Part shown: piece by piece, positions 55,372 through 64,000 of the stretch
Numbering within the stretch: position 1 is the stretch's first letter
How the letters are laid out: every line of letters starts with the position of its first letter
Source of the DNA: Ilumatobacteraceae bacterium
GTDB taxonomy: Bacteria; Actinomycetota; Acidimicrobiia; Acidimicrobiales; Ilumatobacteraceae
Direction of reading: 5' to 3'
Assembly: GCA_024644465.1 (NCBI GenBank)
Contig: JAHEKY010000002.1
Coordinates: 25,774-89,773, forward strand
DNA: 64,000 bases
Made by a program: the position numbers and the translations under genes
Notes under the pieces: model-generated
What the model was told of the DNA's origin: nothing
Databases searched by the model: none
The model's input: the letters and a program-made list of their open reading frames with translations, nothing else

Positions 55372-57564
55372 TCATCCCATCCCGAGGAGCTGGGTGATCT
55401 GTGACGTGTAGAAGTCCTGCCCGGACTGCGTGAGGTGGATGCCGTCCTCGTAGAAGCACCGCCCGGGGCACTGCCCCGAGACCACTTCCCAGTCGAGGAC
55501 CGTGACGTTGGGGTAGGCCTCGGGCAGCGCCCGCAGCTTGCGGTTGTTGCTGCCGATCCAGTCGCGGTCGCCCTTGCCGGTGAGCACGACGACGATCGGG
55601 ACGTCGACGACCAGGGCCATCATCGAGGTGAGCGTCGTCTCGCTGAACGGCCCGTTCGTGCCGAGATGGATCACGACGACGGGCCCGAACGAGCCCCCTT
55701 CGCGGATCACCTGCATGTCGGGCAGGAACGTGATCATCTGACGGCTCTTCACGGCGTCGACCGCGAAGCCCCGGGCGAGCAGTTCCTCGGCGGCGCCGAG
55801 CATCACCGAGTCACCGAGTGCCACGAGGGGCAGCCCGTAGTCGACGACCGGCACCGTCAGTGGGCCGTGTGCGGCGACGTCGGTGACGACGCCGAGCTGC
55901 GTCACCGGCGCCGGCGGCAGCGTCGTCGTCGGCGCAACGGTCGAGGCTGGCACCACGACCGGCGCGTCGGTCGTCGTCGGGCCGGGCTCGTCCGACGTCG
56001 GCGGCTCCCGGGTCGTGGCCGGCGCCGGCGACGTCGTCGGCACCGGGACGAAAACGGGCGCCTCGGTGGTGGGTGGCGGCGTCGTCGTCGGCGGAGATGT
56101 CGAGGACACGGGAACCGATGTCGAGGGGGTCGCCGCCGGCGGCGGGATCGACGGCGGGCCCTGCGTGAGGTCGGTCGTGAACTTCTCGCCCTCGCCGAGC
56201 GACTCGGTGATGTCGTTCTGCTTCAGCTCGGCCGTCGCGAGCGCGACGCCCGCGAACAGCGACAGCCCCGCGGTCACCGCCACTCCCCCGACCAGCAGCC
56301 GCCGCGGCCGGGGTGACCTGCTCCTGCGGAGCCGGCGGATCATCACGCCGAACCGTCCCGTGCGAATCGGCGTCTCGATGAACCGGTACGAGACGTCGGT
56401 GACGATGAAGGTCGCGATCATCGCGAGCAGGAACTCGTGCGGGCGCAGCCGGTTCCCGGCGACGTTGCGGATGATCTGGTAGATCGGCCAGTGGTACAGG
56501 TACAGGCCGTACGACCGCACACCGACCCAGACGAGTACCCGGTTTCCGAGCAACCGGTTCGATGCCGCACCCTGGTGGGCCACCGCGCCGATCACGAGCA
56601 GCGTCAGGACGCCGGACAGGAAGAGCCCACCCCGGAACAGGCGGCCGTCCGCGCCGTTGACGTCGACGAGGTGGATCGTCCAGCACATCCAGCCGAAGGC
56701 GACGAGTGCGAGCGCCGCCACGACGTCGAACGTCCGGCCGCGGCGACCGAGCGGGCCACGCACGATCGCGAACGGGCGCCACACCATCGCGAAGGCCGAG
56801 CCGAGCAGCAGCCCTCCGGCACGGGCGAACGTGCTGAGGTACAGCGTGTCGAGCTTCGAGATGGGACGGTCACCGAGCCACCAGTACGCGTCGGGGCTCT
56901 GCGCCGGTTCGGCCACCGACCCGGGGTGATAGAGCAGCCCGACGACGACCGTGATACCGATCGCCGCGAGGAACAGCCACCGGCTGAAGTTCGCGACGCG
57001 CCGCGTCCCCGACCGGCCGAGGACGGCGACCATCACCAGCGGCCAGATCAGGTAGAACTGCTCCTCGACGGCGAGACTCCAGAGGTGCCGCAGCGGCGCG
57101 AAGTCCCCCGCCGACGTGTAGCCGAGGCCGACCCAGACCTGATACCAGTTCGAGACGTAGAAGAACCCGGCCACGACGTCGCCGCGCAGCTGGCCGAGCG
57201 CATCGCGTTCGAACAGCGCGGTCCAGATCGTCAGCAGACCGATCATCACGAACAGCGCCGGCAGCAACCGGCGGGCGCGGCGAATCCAGAACTCCGTCAG
57301 CGAGATGCGGTACGTCCGCTCCCGCTCGGCGATCAGCAGCAACGTGATCAGGTAGCCCGAGATGACGAAGAACATCTCGACGCCGAGGAACCCGCCGGGC
57401 AACCACGACGGGTTGGCGTGATAGATCATCACCGCGACGACCGCCAACGCCCGCATCCCGTCGAGCCCCGGCATGTAGGGCACCCTGCTGATGTGTGCCC
57501 GCACGAAACCCGCCGACGGGTCGACGGGAACACTCCCGGGTTTCGGTGGGTCGAGCACGGTCAT
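55372..57564 (-). CDS. Acyltransferase-3 / SGNH fusion (OafA-type), copy 1
   Basis: 730 residues from ATG 57564. N-terminal acyltransferase-3 domain of about ten helices ([47 protein letters not shown]; the HH-type motif appears as YHANP), a ~120-residue Thr/Pro-rich linker, and a C-terminal SGNH-like domain: [10 protein letters not shown] (Ser block I), HLGTNG (Asn block III) and GIHLTQSGQ (His block V). OafA-type enzymes acetylate surface glycans. The gene is followed upstream by a 662-residue paralog, so a tandem duplication. Confidence 0.88.
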   Translation of the reverse strand: MTVLDPPKPGSVPVDPSAGFVRAHISRVPYMPGLDGMRALAVVAVMIYHANPSWLPGGFLGVEMFFVISGYLITLLLIAERERTYRISLTEFWIRRARRLLPALFVMIGLLTIWTALFERDALGQLRGDVVAGFFYVSNWYQVWVGLGYTSAGDFAPLRHLWSLAVEEQFYLIWPLVMVAVLGRSGTRRVANFSRWLFLAAIGITVVVGLLYHPGSVAEPAQSPDAYWWLGDRPISKLDTLYLSTFARAGGLLLGSAFAMVWRPFAIVRGPLGRRGRTFDVVAALALVAFGWMCWTIHLVDVNGADGRLFRGGLFLSGVLTLLVIGAVAHQGAASNRLLGNRVLVWVGVRSYGLYLYHWPIYQIIRNVAGNRLRPHEFLLAMIATFIVTDVSYRFIETPIRTGRFGVMIRRLRRSRSPRPRRLLVGGVAVTAGLSLFAGVALATAELKQNDITESLGEGEKFTTDLTQGPPSIPPPAATPSTSVPVSSTSPPTTTPPPTTEAPVFVPVPTTSPAPATTREPPTSDEPGPTTTDAPVVVPASTVAPTTTLPPAPVTQLGVVTDVAAHGPLTVPVVDYGLPLVALGDSVMLGAAEELLARGFAVDAVKSRQMITFLPDMQVIREGGSFGPVVVIHLGTNGPFSETTLTSMMALVVDVPIVVVLTGKGDRDWIGSNNRKLRALPEAYPNVTVLDWEVVSGQCPGRCFYEDGIHLTQSGQDFYTSQITQLLGMG

Positions 57565-57620
57565 GGGCTTCCCAGTATCGCCGCCGGCGCCGACGATTCG
57601 GCGGCACGCCTCGGGGCAGC

Positions 57621-59609
57621 TCAGCTCTGGGCGAACAGGCCGTCGATCAGCTGCACGTAGTACGCCGCGCCGGTCGATTTGAGGTGGATGCCGTCTTGGT
57701 AGATGCAGTCGCCCTGGCACTGCGCGGCGAGACCGTCCCAGTAGAGAACTTCGATGTTCGGATGCGCCGCGGCGGCCGTCGTCATCAGCTCGTTGTTCGC
57801 CGCCGTGTAGTCGCGGTCGACGTCGTTGCGGATGAGCACGACCTTGGGCACCGTCGCAAGCAGCGCGGTCATCTGGTTCATCTCGTCCGCGGTGATCCGC
57901 CCGTTCGTGCCGAGATGGATCACCAGCTGGTTCGGTACCTGACCGTTGTCGACGAGCGCCTGGACGACGTCGATGCCGCGGACGAACGAGCGGCTCTCCT
58001 CCGCATCGACGACGTAACCGGCGGCGACGAGCTCGTCGGCCGCCCCCAGCATCACCGAGTCGCCGATCGCCAGCTTGTCCGGCGCGGCCGGCGGTGGCGA
58101 GGTCGCCGGCGGTTCAGTGACCACGGTGCCGGCGTCCGCGGCGACGACGCCTGGGTCCGCCGGCGCCGCGGTGCCGGCAGGAGCATCGTCGACCACGACC
58201 GGCGCGTCCGGTGCGAAACAGTTGCCTTCGAGCACGCTGCACGTCTCCGCAGCCCCGCGCTGGAGGTCCTCGGCCACCTCGTTCTGCTTCAACTCGGCCG
58301 TCGCGAGGCTGGCCCCGGCGAAGATTGCGAGCGCAGTTCCGACGAACGCGCCGCCGAGCACGGCGCCGCGGTCCCCCGCATGGCGCAGACCGCGGCGGCG
58401 CCACATCTCCCCCAGTGCACCCTTGCGGATCGGTGTCTCGAGGTAGCGGTAGGAGATCTCGGTGATGACCACGGAGACGACCATGCACAGCACCCACTCG
58501 TGGAACTGGAGCTTCGTCCCGGCGGTGTTCCTGGCGATCTGGTAGATCGGCCAGTGGTACAGGTAGAGCCCGTACGAGCGCGTGCCGATCCACAGCAGCG
58601 TCGGCCCGCTCAGCGCACGCGCCGTCAACGACCCGCGATGGGTGACGGCGGCGATGATCAGCAGCGTCGCGACGCCCGACACGAAGAAGCCGCCGCGGAA
58701 CAGCAGCGCGTCGGCCCGGTTGTCCCCTGCGGTGTCGATGAAGCCGACCTTCCACGAGAACAACGCGAGGACGGCGAACCCGACCACTGCGAGCGCGTCG
58801 AGCGTATGGGCCTTGTTGCGCAGCGGCCCACGCATCACGGCGACAGGCCGCCAGACCATCGCGAACGCGGCGCCGAGCATCAGACCGCTGGCACGCGACA
58901 GCGAGGACAGGTAGAGCGCGTCGGCCTTCGAGATGAACCGGCCGCCGATCTCCCAGTACGCGGCGGGCGAGTTGGCCGGATTCGCGTTGATCGGCCCCCC
59001 GTGGTAGAGCACGGCGACCACGAGCGTGATCGCGACCGCGACGCCGAACAGCCACCGGCTGACTTCGGCGATCCGATCGGTGCCCCGGCGCAGCAGCAGC
59101 ACCATCACCACCGGCCAGATCAGGTAGAACTGCTCCTCGACCGCAAGGCTCCAGAGGTGGCGCAGCGGCGCGAAGTCGTTCCCCGCGCTGTACCCCGCGC
59201 CGATGAAGATCTGGTACCAGTTGGTGACATAGCCGACGCCGGCGATCACATCGCCGCGCAGCTTGCCGAGGGCGTCGCGTTCGAACAGCGCAGTCCAGAT
59301 CGACAGCAGGAGCAACATCAGGAACAGCGCGGGCAGGAGCCGCCGGAAGCGGCGGATCCAGAAGTTCCTCATGCTCACCGAGCCGTGCTTCTCGTGTTCG
59401 GCGATCAGCAGCAGGGTGATCAGGTAGCCCGAGATGACGAAGAACACCTCGACGCCGACGAAGCCCCCCTTCAGCCAGGAACTGTTGGCGTGGTAGATCA
59501 TCACCGCCACGACGGCGAACGCCCGCATCCCGTCGAGACCGGGCATGTACGGCACCGCACTCAGCCCGGCGCGTCGGCGACGGGGCGCGGTGGCGGTCGG
59601 GGCGGACAT
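57621..59609 (-). CDS. Acyltransferase-3 / SGNH fusion (OafA-type), copy 2
   Basis: 662 residues. Same plan as the neighbour: [47 protein letters not shown], ten-helix domain, Ala/Pro linker (shorter than the paralog), then [20 protein letters not shown] and DGIHLKSTG. The linker in this copy starts with CSVLEGNCFAP, possibly a disulfide. The two copies share many identical segments, indicating duplication with linker divergence. Probably both modify a cell-wall polymer; the acceptor is unknown. Confidence 0.88.
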   Translation of the reverse strand: MSAPTATAPRRRRAGLSAVPYMPGLDGMRAFAVVAVMIYHANSSWLKGGFVGVEVFFVISGYLITLLLIAEHEKHGSVSMRNFWIRRFRRLLPALFLMLLLLSIWTALFERDALGKLRGDVIAGVGYVTNWYQIFIGAGYSAGNDFAPLRHLWSLAVEEQFYLIWPVVMVLLLRRGTDRIAEVSRWLFGVAVAITLVVAVLYHGGPINANPANSPAAYWEIGGRFISKADALYLSSLSRASGLMLGAAFAMVWRPVAVMRGPLRNKAHTLDALAVVGFAVLALFSWKVGFIDTAGDNRADALLFRGGFFVSGVATLLIIAAVTHRGSLTARALSGPTLLWIGTRSYGLYLYHWPIYQIARNTAGTKLQFHEWVLCMVVSVVITEISYRYLETPIRKGALGEMWRRRGLRHAGDRGAVLGGAFVGTALAIFAGASLATAELKQNEVAEDLQRGAAETCSVLEGNCFAPDAPVVVDDAPAGTAAPADPGVVAADAGTVVTEPPATSPPPAAPDKLAIGDSVMLGAADELVAAGYVVDAEESRSFVRGIDVVQALVDNGQVPNQLVIHLGTNGRITADEMNQMTALLATVPKVVLIRNDVDRDYTAANNELMTTAAAAHPNIEVLYWDGLAAQCQGDCIYQDGIHLKSTGAAYYVQLIDGLFAQS

Positions 59610-59625
59610 CGCCCCCCAGTATCGC

Positions 59626-60483
59626 TCAGACGACGGCGGAACCGACGTTCACCTGGATTTCCCTGGCGACGTCCGCGCGATTCAGCGTGTAGACGTGCAA
59701 CCCGGGCGCTCCGGCTGCGAGCAGGTCGGCACACAGCTTCGACGCGACGTCGACGCCGATCCGCCGTACCTCGTTCGGCCCGGTCGCCACGTTCAGTCGG
59801 TCGGTCAGCCACTGCGGCACGTCCGCGCCGCTCAGCGCCGCCATCCGCTGGATCTGCGCGAGGTTCGTGACCGGCATGATCCCCGGCACGATCGGCTTGT
59901 CGACCCCGAGCGCAGCCAGCTCGTCGACGAGCCGGAGATAGTGCTCGATGTCGAAGAAGAACTGGGTGATCGCGAAGTCGGCGACGCGCAGCTTGTCGGC
60001 GAGGTGGCGACGGTCGCTGGCCAGGCTCGGCGAGCGCGGGTGGCCTTCCGGGTGGGCGGCGACACCCACGGAGAAGCATCCGGCCGCAGCGACATCGCTC
60101 AGCAGATCGAGCGCATAGGAGTAGTCGCCCGCGACGGCCGAGCCGTCGGCAGGCAGGTCCCCACCCAACGCGAGGATGTTCTCGATGCCCGCACGGCGAT
60201 AGTCGACCAGCAGGCCGGCGACGTCGGTACGGGTGTGGCCGACGCAGGTCAGGTGGGCCATCGGTTCGAGGCACGTCTCTCTGCGAATCCACCCGACGAC
60301 GTCGCCGGTACGGTGGCGATCGGACCCGCCGGCACCGTACGTGATGCTGACGAAGTCGGGCCGGAGGACGGCCAGTTCCGCGACGGTGCGGCCGAGGGTC
60401 AAGGCCGCCGAGATCGTCTTCGGCGGGAAGAACTCGTAGGAGAGCGTGCGGCCGGCGGCCAGCTTGTCGGAAATACGACCCAT
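59626..60483 (-). CDS. metF: Methylenetetrahydrofolate reductase
   Basis: 285 residues from ATG 60483. LSYEFFPPKT, FVSITYGAGGSDR, AHLTCVGHTRTDVAGLL, ILALGGD, VGVAAHPEGHP and AITQFFFDIEHYLRL match the FAD-containing MTHFR barrel, which makes 5-methyl-THF for methionine synthesis. Short form without a regulatory C-terminal domain. Confidence 0.94.
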   Translation of the reverse strand: MGRISDKLAAGRTLSYEFFPPKTISAALTLGRTVAELAVLRPDFVSITYGAGGSDRHRTGDVVGWIRRETCLEPMAHLTCVGHTRTDVAGLLVDYRRAGIENILALGGDLPADGSAVAGDYSYALDLLSDVAAAGCFSVGVAAHPEGHPRSPSLASDRRHLADKLRVADFAITQFFFDIEHYLRLVDELAALGVDKPIVPGIMPVTNLAQIQRMAALSGADVPQWLTDRLNVATGPNEVRRIGVDVASKLCADLLAAGAPGLHVYTLNRADVAREIQVNVGSAVV

Positions 60484-60609
60484 TGGGTAGAGAATGTACC
60501 GACGAGCGATCCCGCTGTCTCCCGATTCCGCGAACCTCCCGCTAGGCGGACTGCGTTCCACGATGCGGAACAGCGGGGTCGTCGGGCCCGACCGACCGGA
60601 TCGCGCTGA

Positions 60610-62115
60610 TCAGTGCCGAAAGTGGCGCTGCCCGGTGAACACCATGACGAGGCCGTGCTCGTCGGCCGCCGCGATCACCTCGTCGTCGCGCACCGATCCG
60701 CCCGGCTGGATGACCGCCGCCACGCCCGCCGCGGCCGCCGCGTCGAGGCCGTCACGGAACGGGAAGAACGCATCGCTCGCACAAGCGCCACCGACCGCAC
60801 GACCCGCCGCGCGCTCGGCGGCGATCCGTGCGGAGTCGAGCCGGTTCTGCTGGCCGGCGCCGATGCCGAACGCCTGGAGGTCCCGCGCGTAGACGATCGC
60901 GTTGCTCGTCACCGCGGCGCACACCGCCCACGCGAACTCGAGGTCGCGCCACTGGTCGTCGGTCGGCTGCAGCTGAGTCGCGACACGCCAGTCGTCAGTG
61001 CGGCCGGCGACCGGATCGGGCTGCTGGACGAGCAGCCCACCGTCGATCGGCTTGAGATCGAACGGCAGCGGCGACGGCGCATTCGCCGCGATCACGCGCA
61101 GGTTCTTCTTCGCCGCGAACGTCTCGAGCGCGTCATCCTCGAAGCCGGGCGCGACGACGACCTCGGTGAACACATCACCCAGGGCGATCGCCATCTCGTT
61201 GGTGACCGTGCGGTTCGCCGCGACGACCCCGCCGAACGCGCTGACCGGGTCGCACGCGTGCGCCAGCCGATACGCGGAGGCGATGTCGTCCGCCACGGCC
61301 ACTCCGCACGGGTTGGCGTGCTTGACGACGACGCACGCCGGCGCGTCGAAGCGGTGGACGAGTCGCCACGCCGCCTCGGTGTCGTACAGGTTGAGGTAGC
61401 TGAGCCCCTTGCCGCCGTGCTGCGTCATCGAGTCCCACCAACTCGTCGCCCCGGTCTGGCGGTAGCGCGCGCCCTGCTGGTGCGGGTTCTCGCCGTACCG
61501 CAGCGACTGGACGTTCGTCAGGGCGAGGTGGATCGACTCGGGCAGCGCGTCGGCAGCGTCCGGCTCGGTCTCGTCGAACCACGTGACGATTGCCGCGTCG
61601 TACGCGGCGGTGTGCGCGAACGCGGCGCGGGCGAGAACACGTCGCGTCGACTCGCTCAGCGCGCCGTCCGCTCGGAGTTCGTCGACGATGTCGGTGTAGC
61701 GCTCGGGTTCGACGACGACGCCGACATGCGCGTGGTTCTTCGCAGCGGCGCGCACCATCGCCGGGCCGCCGATGTCGATCAACTCGATGCCGGGATCCGA
61801 CGCGAACGGGTAGAGGTTGCCGACGACGAGGTCGATCGGCGTGATGCCGTACTCGTCCATGTCGGCGACGTGGCCCGCGTCGGTCGGGTCGGCGAGGATC
61901 CCGCCGTGCACCTTGGGGTGCAGGGTGACGACGCGGTGACCGAGGATCGCCGGCACGCCGGTCAGTTCGGCGACGTCGGTGACGTCGATGCCGGCGGCCG
62001 CGATCGCCTGGGCGGTGCCGCCGCTCGACACCAGCGTCCAGCCGAGTTCACGGAGGGAGCGGGCGAAGTCGACCACTCCCGACTTGTCGTACACGGACAG
62101 CAGGGCGGTGGGCAC
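60610..62115 (-). CDS. purH: Bifunctional AICAR transformylase / IMP cyclohydrolase
   Basis: 501 residues from GTG 62115. MGS-like cyclohydrolase N-terminus TALLSVYDKSGVVDFARSL, ELGWTLVSSGGTAQAI, VTLHPKVHGGIL, then transformylase segments YGENPHQQGARY, GLSYLNLYDTEAAWRL, ACVVVKHANPCGVAV, and IGAGQQNRLDSARIA. Performs the last two steps of IMP synthesis. Ends 126 bases from the divergent-free metF start on the same strand. Confidence 0.95.
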   Translation of the reverse strand: MPTALLSVYDKSGVVDFARSLRELGWTLVSSGGTAQAIAAAGIDVTDVAELTGVPAILGHRVVTLHPKVHGGILADPTDAGHVADMDEYGITPIDLVVGNLYPFASDPGIELIDIGGPAMVRAAAKNHAHVGVVVEPERYTDIVDELRADGALSESTRRVLARAAFAHTAAYDAAIVTWFDETEPDAADALPESIHLALTNVQSLRYGENPHQQGARYRQTGATSWWDSMTQHGGKGLSYLNLYDTEAAWRLVHRFDAPACVVVKHANPCGVAVADDIASAYRLAHACDPVSAFGGVVAANRTVTNEMAIALGDVFTEVVVAPGFEDDALETFAAKKNLRVIAANAPSPLPFDLKPIDGGLLVQQPDPVAGRTDDWRVATQLQPTDDQWRDLEFAWAVCAAVTSNAIVYARDLQAFGIGAGQQNRLDSARIAAERAAGRAVGGACASDAFFPFRDGLDAAAAAGVAAVIQPGGSVRDDEVIAAADEHGLVMVFTGQRHFRH

Positions 62116-62252
62116 AGGGTGATCGTAGACACCACGACGTCGCGCGACCGCGACCGCCGAATCGAAGATCACCGAGACGGGTCGCGAGAAGATGTACGTT
62201 GGAAGTGCTCATGACCGCCGTCACGAGTACTTCATCAGGAGGGAATCGAACA

Positions 62253-62750
62253 GTGGACTTCAGCAAGATCAAGACATCGGACTGGATGATGATCGGCGGC
62301 GGCGCCGCCATGCTCATCCTCGGCTTCGCATTGGATTGGACGACAATCGACACCGTCGTCGGCAGCGCCGGCGGCGACGGTCCGTTCAACTACTTCTTCA
62401 CCGGCGGGATCGCCTGGCTCCTCGTCGTCGCGACCGGTGTGCTCGCATTCCTGCGGGCAACGGGCAAACTCCCCGAGACGCAGCCGTGGACGCTGATCTT
62501 CCTCGCCGCGACCGGCCTCGCCACGCTGCTGATGCTGCTGCGCGTCATCCTCGGCGCGCGCTACGAATTCGCGGATCGCGGCATCGGGATGTACGGCGCA
62601 CTCATCTGGGCCGCGATCGCGCTCGCCGGTGCGTTCATGAGCTTCCAGGCGTCCGGTGGCGAACTCTCCGATCTGACCGACATGGAAAAGATCAAGGGGA
62701 GCTTCAGCGACAAGCCCGGCGACACACCCCCGCCGCCCCCCGCCACCTGA
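62253..62750 (+). CDS. Four-helix membrane protein
   Basis: 165 residues from GTG 62253, which has AGGAGG ten bases upstream; ATG 62211 adds 14 residues. Four hydrophobic segments: MMIGGGAAMLILGFALDW, GGIAWLLVVATGVLAFL, LIFLAATGLATLLMLLRVIL and MYGALIWAAIALAGAFMSF. A Pro-rich tail (PPPPPAT) ends the protein. No family recognised with certainty. It ends directly before a palindromic repeat at 62770. Confidence 0.72.
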   Translation: MDFSKIKTSDWMMIGGGAAMLILGFALDWTTIDTVVGSAGGDGPFNYFFTGGIAWLLVVATGVLAFLRATGKLPETQPWTLIFLAATGLATLLMLLRVILGARYEFADRGIGMYGALIWAAIALAGAFMSFQASGGELSDLTDMEKIKGSFSDKPGDTPPPPPAT

Positions 62751-62769
62751 CCCCCACCCGCCTTTCCCA

Positions 62770-62820
62770 CGAACGCGTGAGGTAGGTGCGCTCCATGTGC
62801 GCAACAACCTCACGCGTTCG
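62770..62820. repeat. 51-bp palindromic repeat, left copy
   Basis: Arms CGAACGCGTGAGGT (62770-62783) and ACCTCACGCGTTCG (62807-62820) enclose a 23-base asymmetric core (aggtgcgctccatgtgcgca...). Nearly the exact reverse complement of this element occurs on the other side of the next gene at 63884-63934. Starts 20 bases after the membrane-protein stop. Confidence 0.87.
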
Positions 62821-62922
62821 GTGTTGGGGGTGGGGGCAGGCGTTCGACCGGTAGCGTTCGACGTCGCGTCACCTCGATCGGACCCTCTGGGTCCCCAGTG
62901 TCCCCTCACCCTGGGAGGCCAG

Positions 62923-63858
62923 ATGCCGCACCTCACGGCACGCGTCGCGGCCTGCGCTGCTCGCCAGCACGGCGTCGTCACGACGAACGACTTGATCGAG
63001 GCGGGCTACGGCCGCCACACGATCCGCCGGCTCATCACGGATGGAGCGCTGATCCGCCTGCACCGCGACACACTTCGCGTCGCGACAGCGCCAGACACGT
63101 TCGAATCGAGATGCACCGCCGCGTCGCTCGCCGAACCTTCCGCGATCGTCACCGGCGCGGCCGCCGCCCGGCTGTGGGCGTTCCGTCACGTCGCCAGCGT
63201 CGACGTCCCGATCGTGCTCGTCGAGCACAGTCGTCACCCCCTCGCGCGCAACGTCGTGATCCGGAGATCGAACCAGATCACCGAAGCCGATCGCATCGAG
63301 CGTCCCGACGGCATCCGCGTCGCCAGCCCACCGCGGGCGTGGTTCGACTGTGCACGCGACTCCAGCGATCGCCGCTTCGAGATGCTCACCGAGTGGGTGA
63401 TCGACAACCATTCCGGCGTACCACCGTTGTGGGAGATGCTCCGACGCCTGGAACAACGGGGGCGGCCGGGTCTCGCGCGCGTCCGGCGCGTGCTGTCGCA
63501 GCGGGCGGTCTGGCAGCGTCCTGCCGGTTCCGGCCTCGAGCTGCGTGTCCTCAAGGCGCTGCAGCGTGCCGGAGTCCCCGAACTGAGACGGCAGTTCCCG
63601 ATCGAGCTGCAGGACCGATCGATCATCCACCCCGACGGCGCGCTCCCCGCGATCAGGTGGGCGGTCGAGATCGACCACGTGACGTGGCACGGCGGCCGGT
63701 TCGACGCGCAGTACGACAAGTCACGCGACCGGCAACTCCGTCGCGTCTCCTGGCAGGTCGACCGCGTGACCGACCAGGAACTCCGTGAGGACTTCGACGG
63801 CGCCATCTCCGACCTGGTCGGTCTTTACGAACTCCGGTGCCGGGAGGTCGCCGCGTGA
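62923..63858 (+). CDS. AbiEi-like/DUF559-type endonuclease-domain protein
   Basis: 311 residues from ATG 62923 (GGGAGG site). The N-terminal 80 residues resemble the AbiEi winged-helix antitoxin domain (HGVVTTNDLIEAGYGRHTIRRLITDGALIRLHRDTLRV). The C-terminal part resembles DUF559 and Vsr-like nucleases: FPIELQDRSIIHPDGALPAIRWAVEIDHVTWHG (PD...ExD) and QVDRVTDQELREDFDGAI. Such proteins are common in actinobacteria and may be a toxin-antitoxin or mobile-endonuclease component; no AbiEii toxin gene is present. It is flanked by inverted copies of the 51-bp palindrome. Confidence 0.8.
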   Translation: MPHLTARVAACAARQHGVVTTNDLIEAGYGRHTIRRLITDGALIRLHRDTLRVATAPDTFESRCTAASLAEPSAIVTGAAAARLWAFRHVASVDVPIVLVEHSRHPLARNVVIRRSNQITEADRIERPDGIRVASPPRAWFDCARDSSDRRFEMLTEWVIDNHSGVPPLWEMLRRLEQRGRPGLARVRRVLSQRAVWQRPAGSGLELRVLKALQRAGVPELRRQFPIELQDRSIIHPDGALPAIRWAVEIDHVTWHGGRFDAQYDKSRDRQLRRVSWQVDRVTDQELREDFDGAISDLVGLYELRCREVAA

Positions 63859-63883
63859 CGATCTCACCCCCGCCATTTTCCCA

Positions 63884-63934
63884 CGAACGCGTGAGGTTGT
63901 TGCGCACATGGAGCGCACCTACCTCACGCGTTGG
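63884..63934. repeat. 51-bp palindromic repeat, right copy (inverted)
   Basis: CGAACGCGTGAGGT (63884-63897) to ACCTCACGCGTTGG (63921-63934). Apart from one mismatch near the right end it is the reverse complement of the left copy, so the asymmetric core is inverted. It begins 25 bases after the stop of the AbiEi-like gene. Confidence 0.87.
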
Positions 63935-63963
63935 TGGTCACGCGTTGGGGGTGCTGATCTGGG

Positions 63964-64000
63964 TCAGCCGGCGACGATGTCCGCCATCAGCTCGCCGGCC
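63964..64000 (-). CDS. C-terminal end of an unidentified gene
   Basis: Only the last 11 codons are in the window: the frame reads AGELMADIVAG followed by TGA at 63966-63964. This could be the end of a minus-strand gene located to the right. Too short for a family assignment. Confidence 0.3.
   Translation of the reverse strand, partial: AGELMADIVAG

Noticed and set aside
57495-59870. Long plus-strand open frame opposite the acyltransferase pair
   Set aside because: Shadow of a well-supported minus-strand gene; composition is low complexity.
62797-62922. Upstream GTG start for the AbiEi-like gene
   Set aside because: It begins inside the palindromic repeat and adds a sequence without homology; ATG 62923 has a proper GGGAGG site.

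Overview
The window is 64 kb of high-GC, gene-dense chromosomal DNA from an actinobacterium. Two WhiB regulators, a SenX3/RegX3-type two-component system beside a pst operon, a DUF2342-type zinc metalloprotease, a Ddn-type (F420) oxidoreductase and a DUF3097 protein fit an actinomycete. Gene content and protein style (for example the PPHERPWRHPSELGP motif) suggest the class Acidimicrobiia, near Ilumatobacter; this is inference, with no 16S or marker search behind it. GTG starts, 4-base ATGA/GTGA overlaps and at least one probably leaderless transcript are seen. I found no rRNA, tRNA, CRISPR, phage or transposase gene.

Layout. (1) 1-6.9 kb, minus: a nucleobase or ureide catabolic operon with an M20 amidohydrolase, a D-carbamoylase-type nitrilase, a fused FeS-molybdenum hydroxylase (XdhD type), an SsnA-type amidohydrolase and a truncated YgfK. 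(2) 7-17.7 kb: housekeeping and mixed genes (thioesterase, PQQ-type sugar dehydrogenase, RNB RNase, orphan MreB, MoaE, epimerase, metalloprotease, MFS). (3) 17.8-28.9 kb: a phosphate island. nptA-phoU-like (plus) converges on ppk-pstS-pstC-pstA-pstB-phoU-senX3-regX3 (minus), with a PHO-box-like array before pstS. (4) 29-39 kb: two whiB genes and tatA, then a VWA protein and its probable AAA+ partner separated by a plus-strand block (cyclase, GH1-like enzyme, ECF sigma factor with membrane partner, methyltransferase). (5) 39-47 kb: GH2 enzyme, sdhCAB and a membrane pyrophosphatase. (6) 47.4-55.3 kb: F420-type oxidoreductase, DinB-like protein, SixA, DUF3097, DUF4349, a Nei/Fpg glycosylase, purine nucleoside phosphorylase and malate dehydrogenase. 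(7) 55.4-64 kb: two tandem acyltransferase-3/SGNH genes, metF, purH, a membrane protein, and an AbiEi/DUF559-type gene bracketed by inverted copies of a palindromic repeat.

The most unusual non-coding signal is a set of intergenic palindromes: a 107-bp two-level hairpin element in two copies 16 kb apart, two perfect palindromes bracketing the sigma-factor operon, tandem 60-bp hairpins after hppA, a 39-bp repeat inside the phosphate island, and the 51-bp pair around the AbiEi/DUF559 gene. The best candidates for something undescribed are these repeats (terminators or small mobile elements), the composition and shared operator-like motif of the catabolic operon, and the ECF sigma factor with a 637-residue membrane partner.
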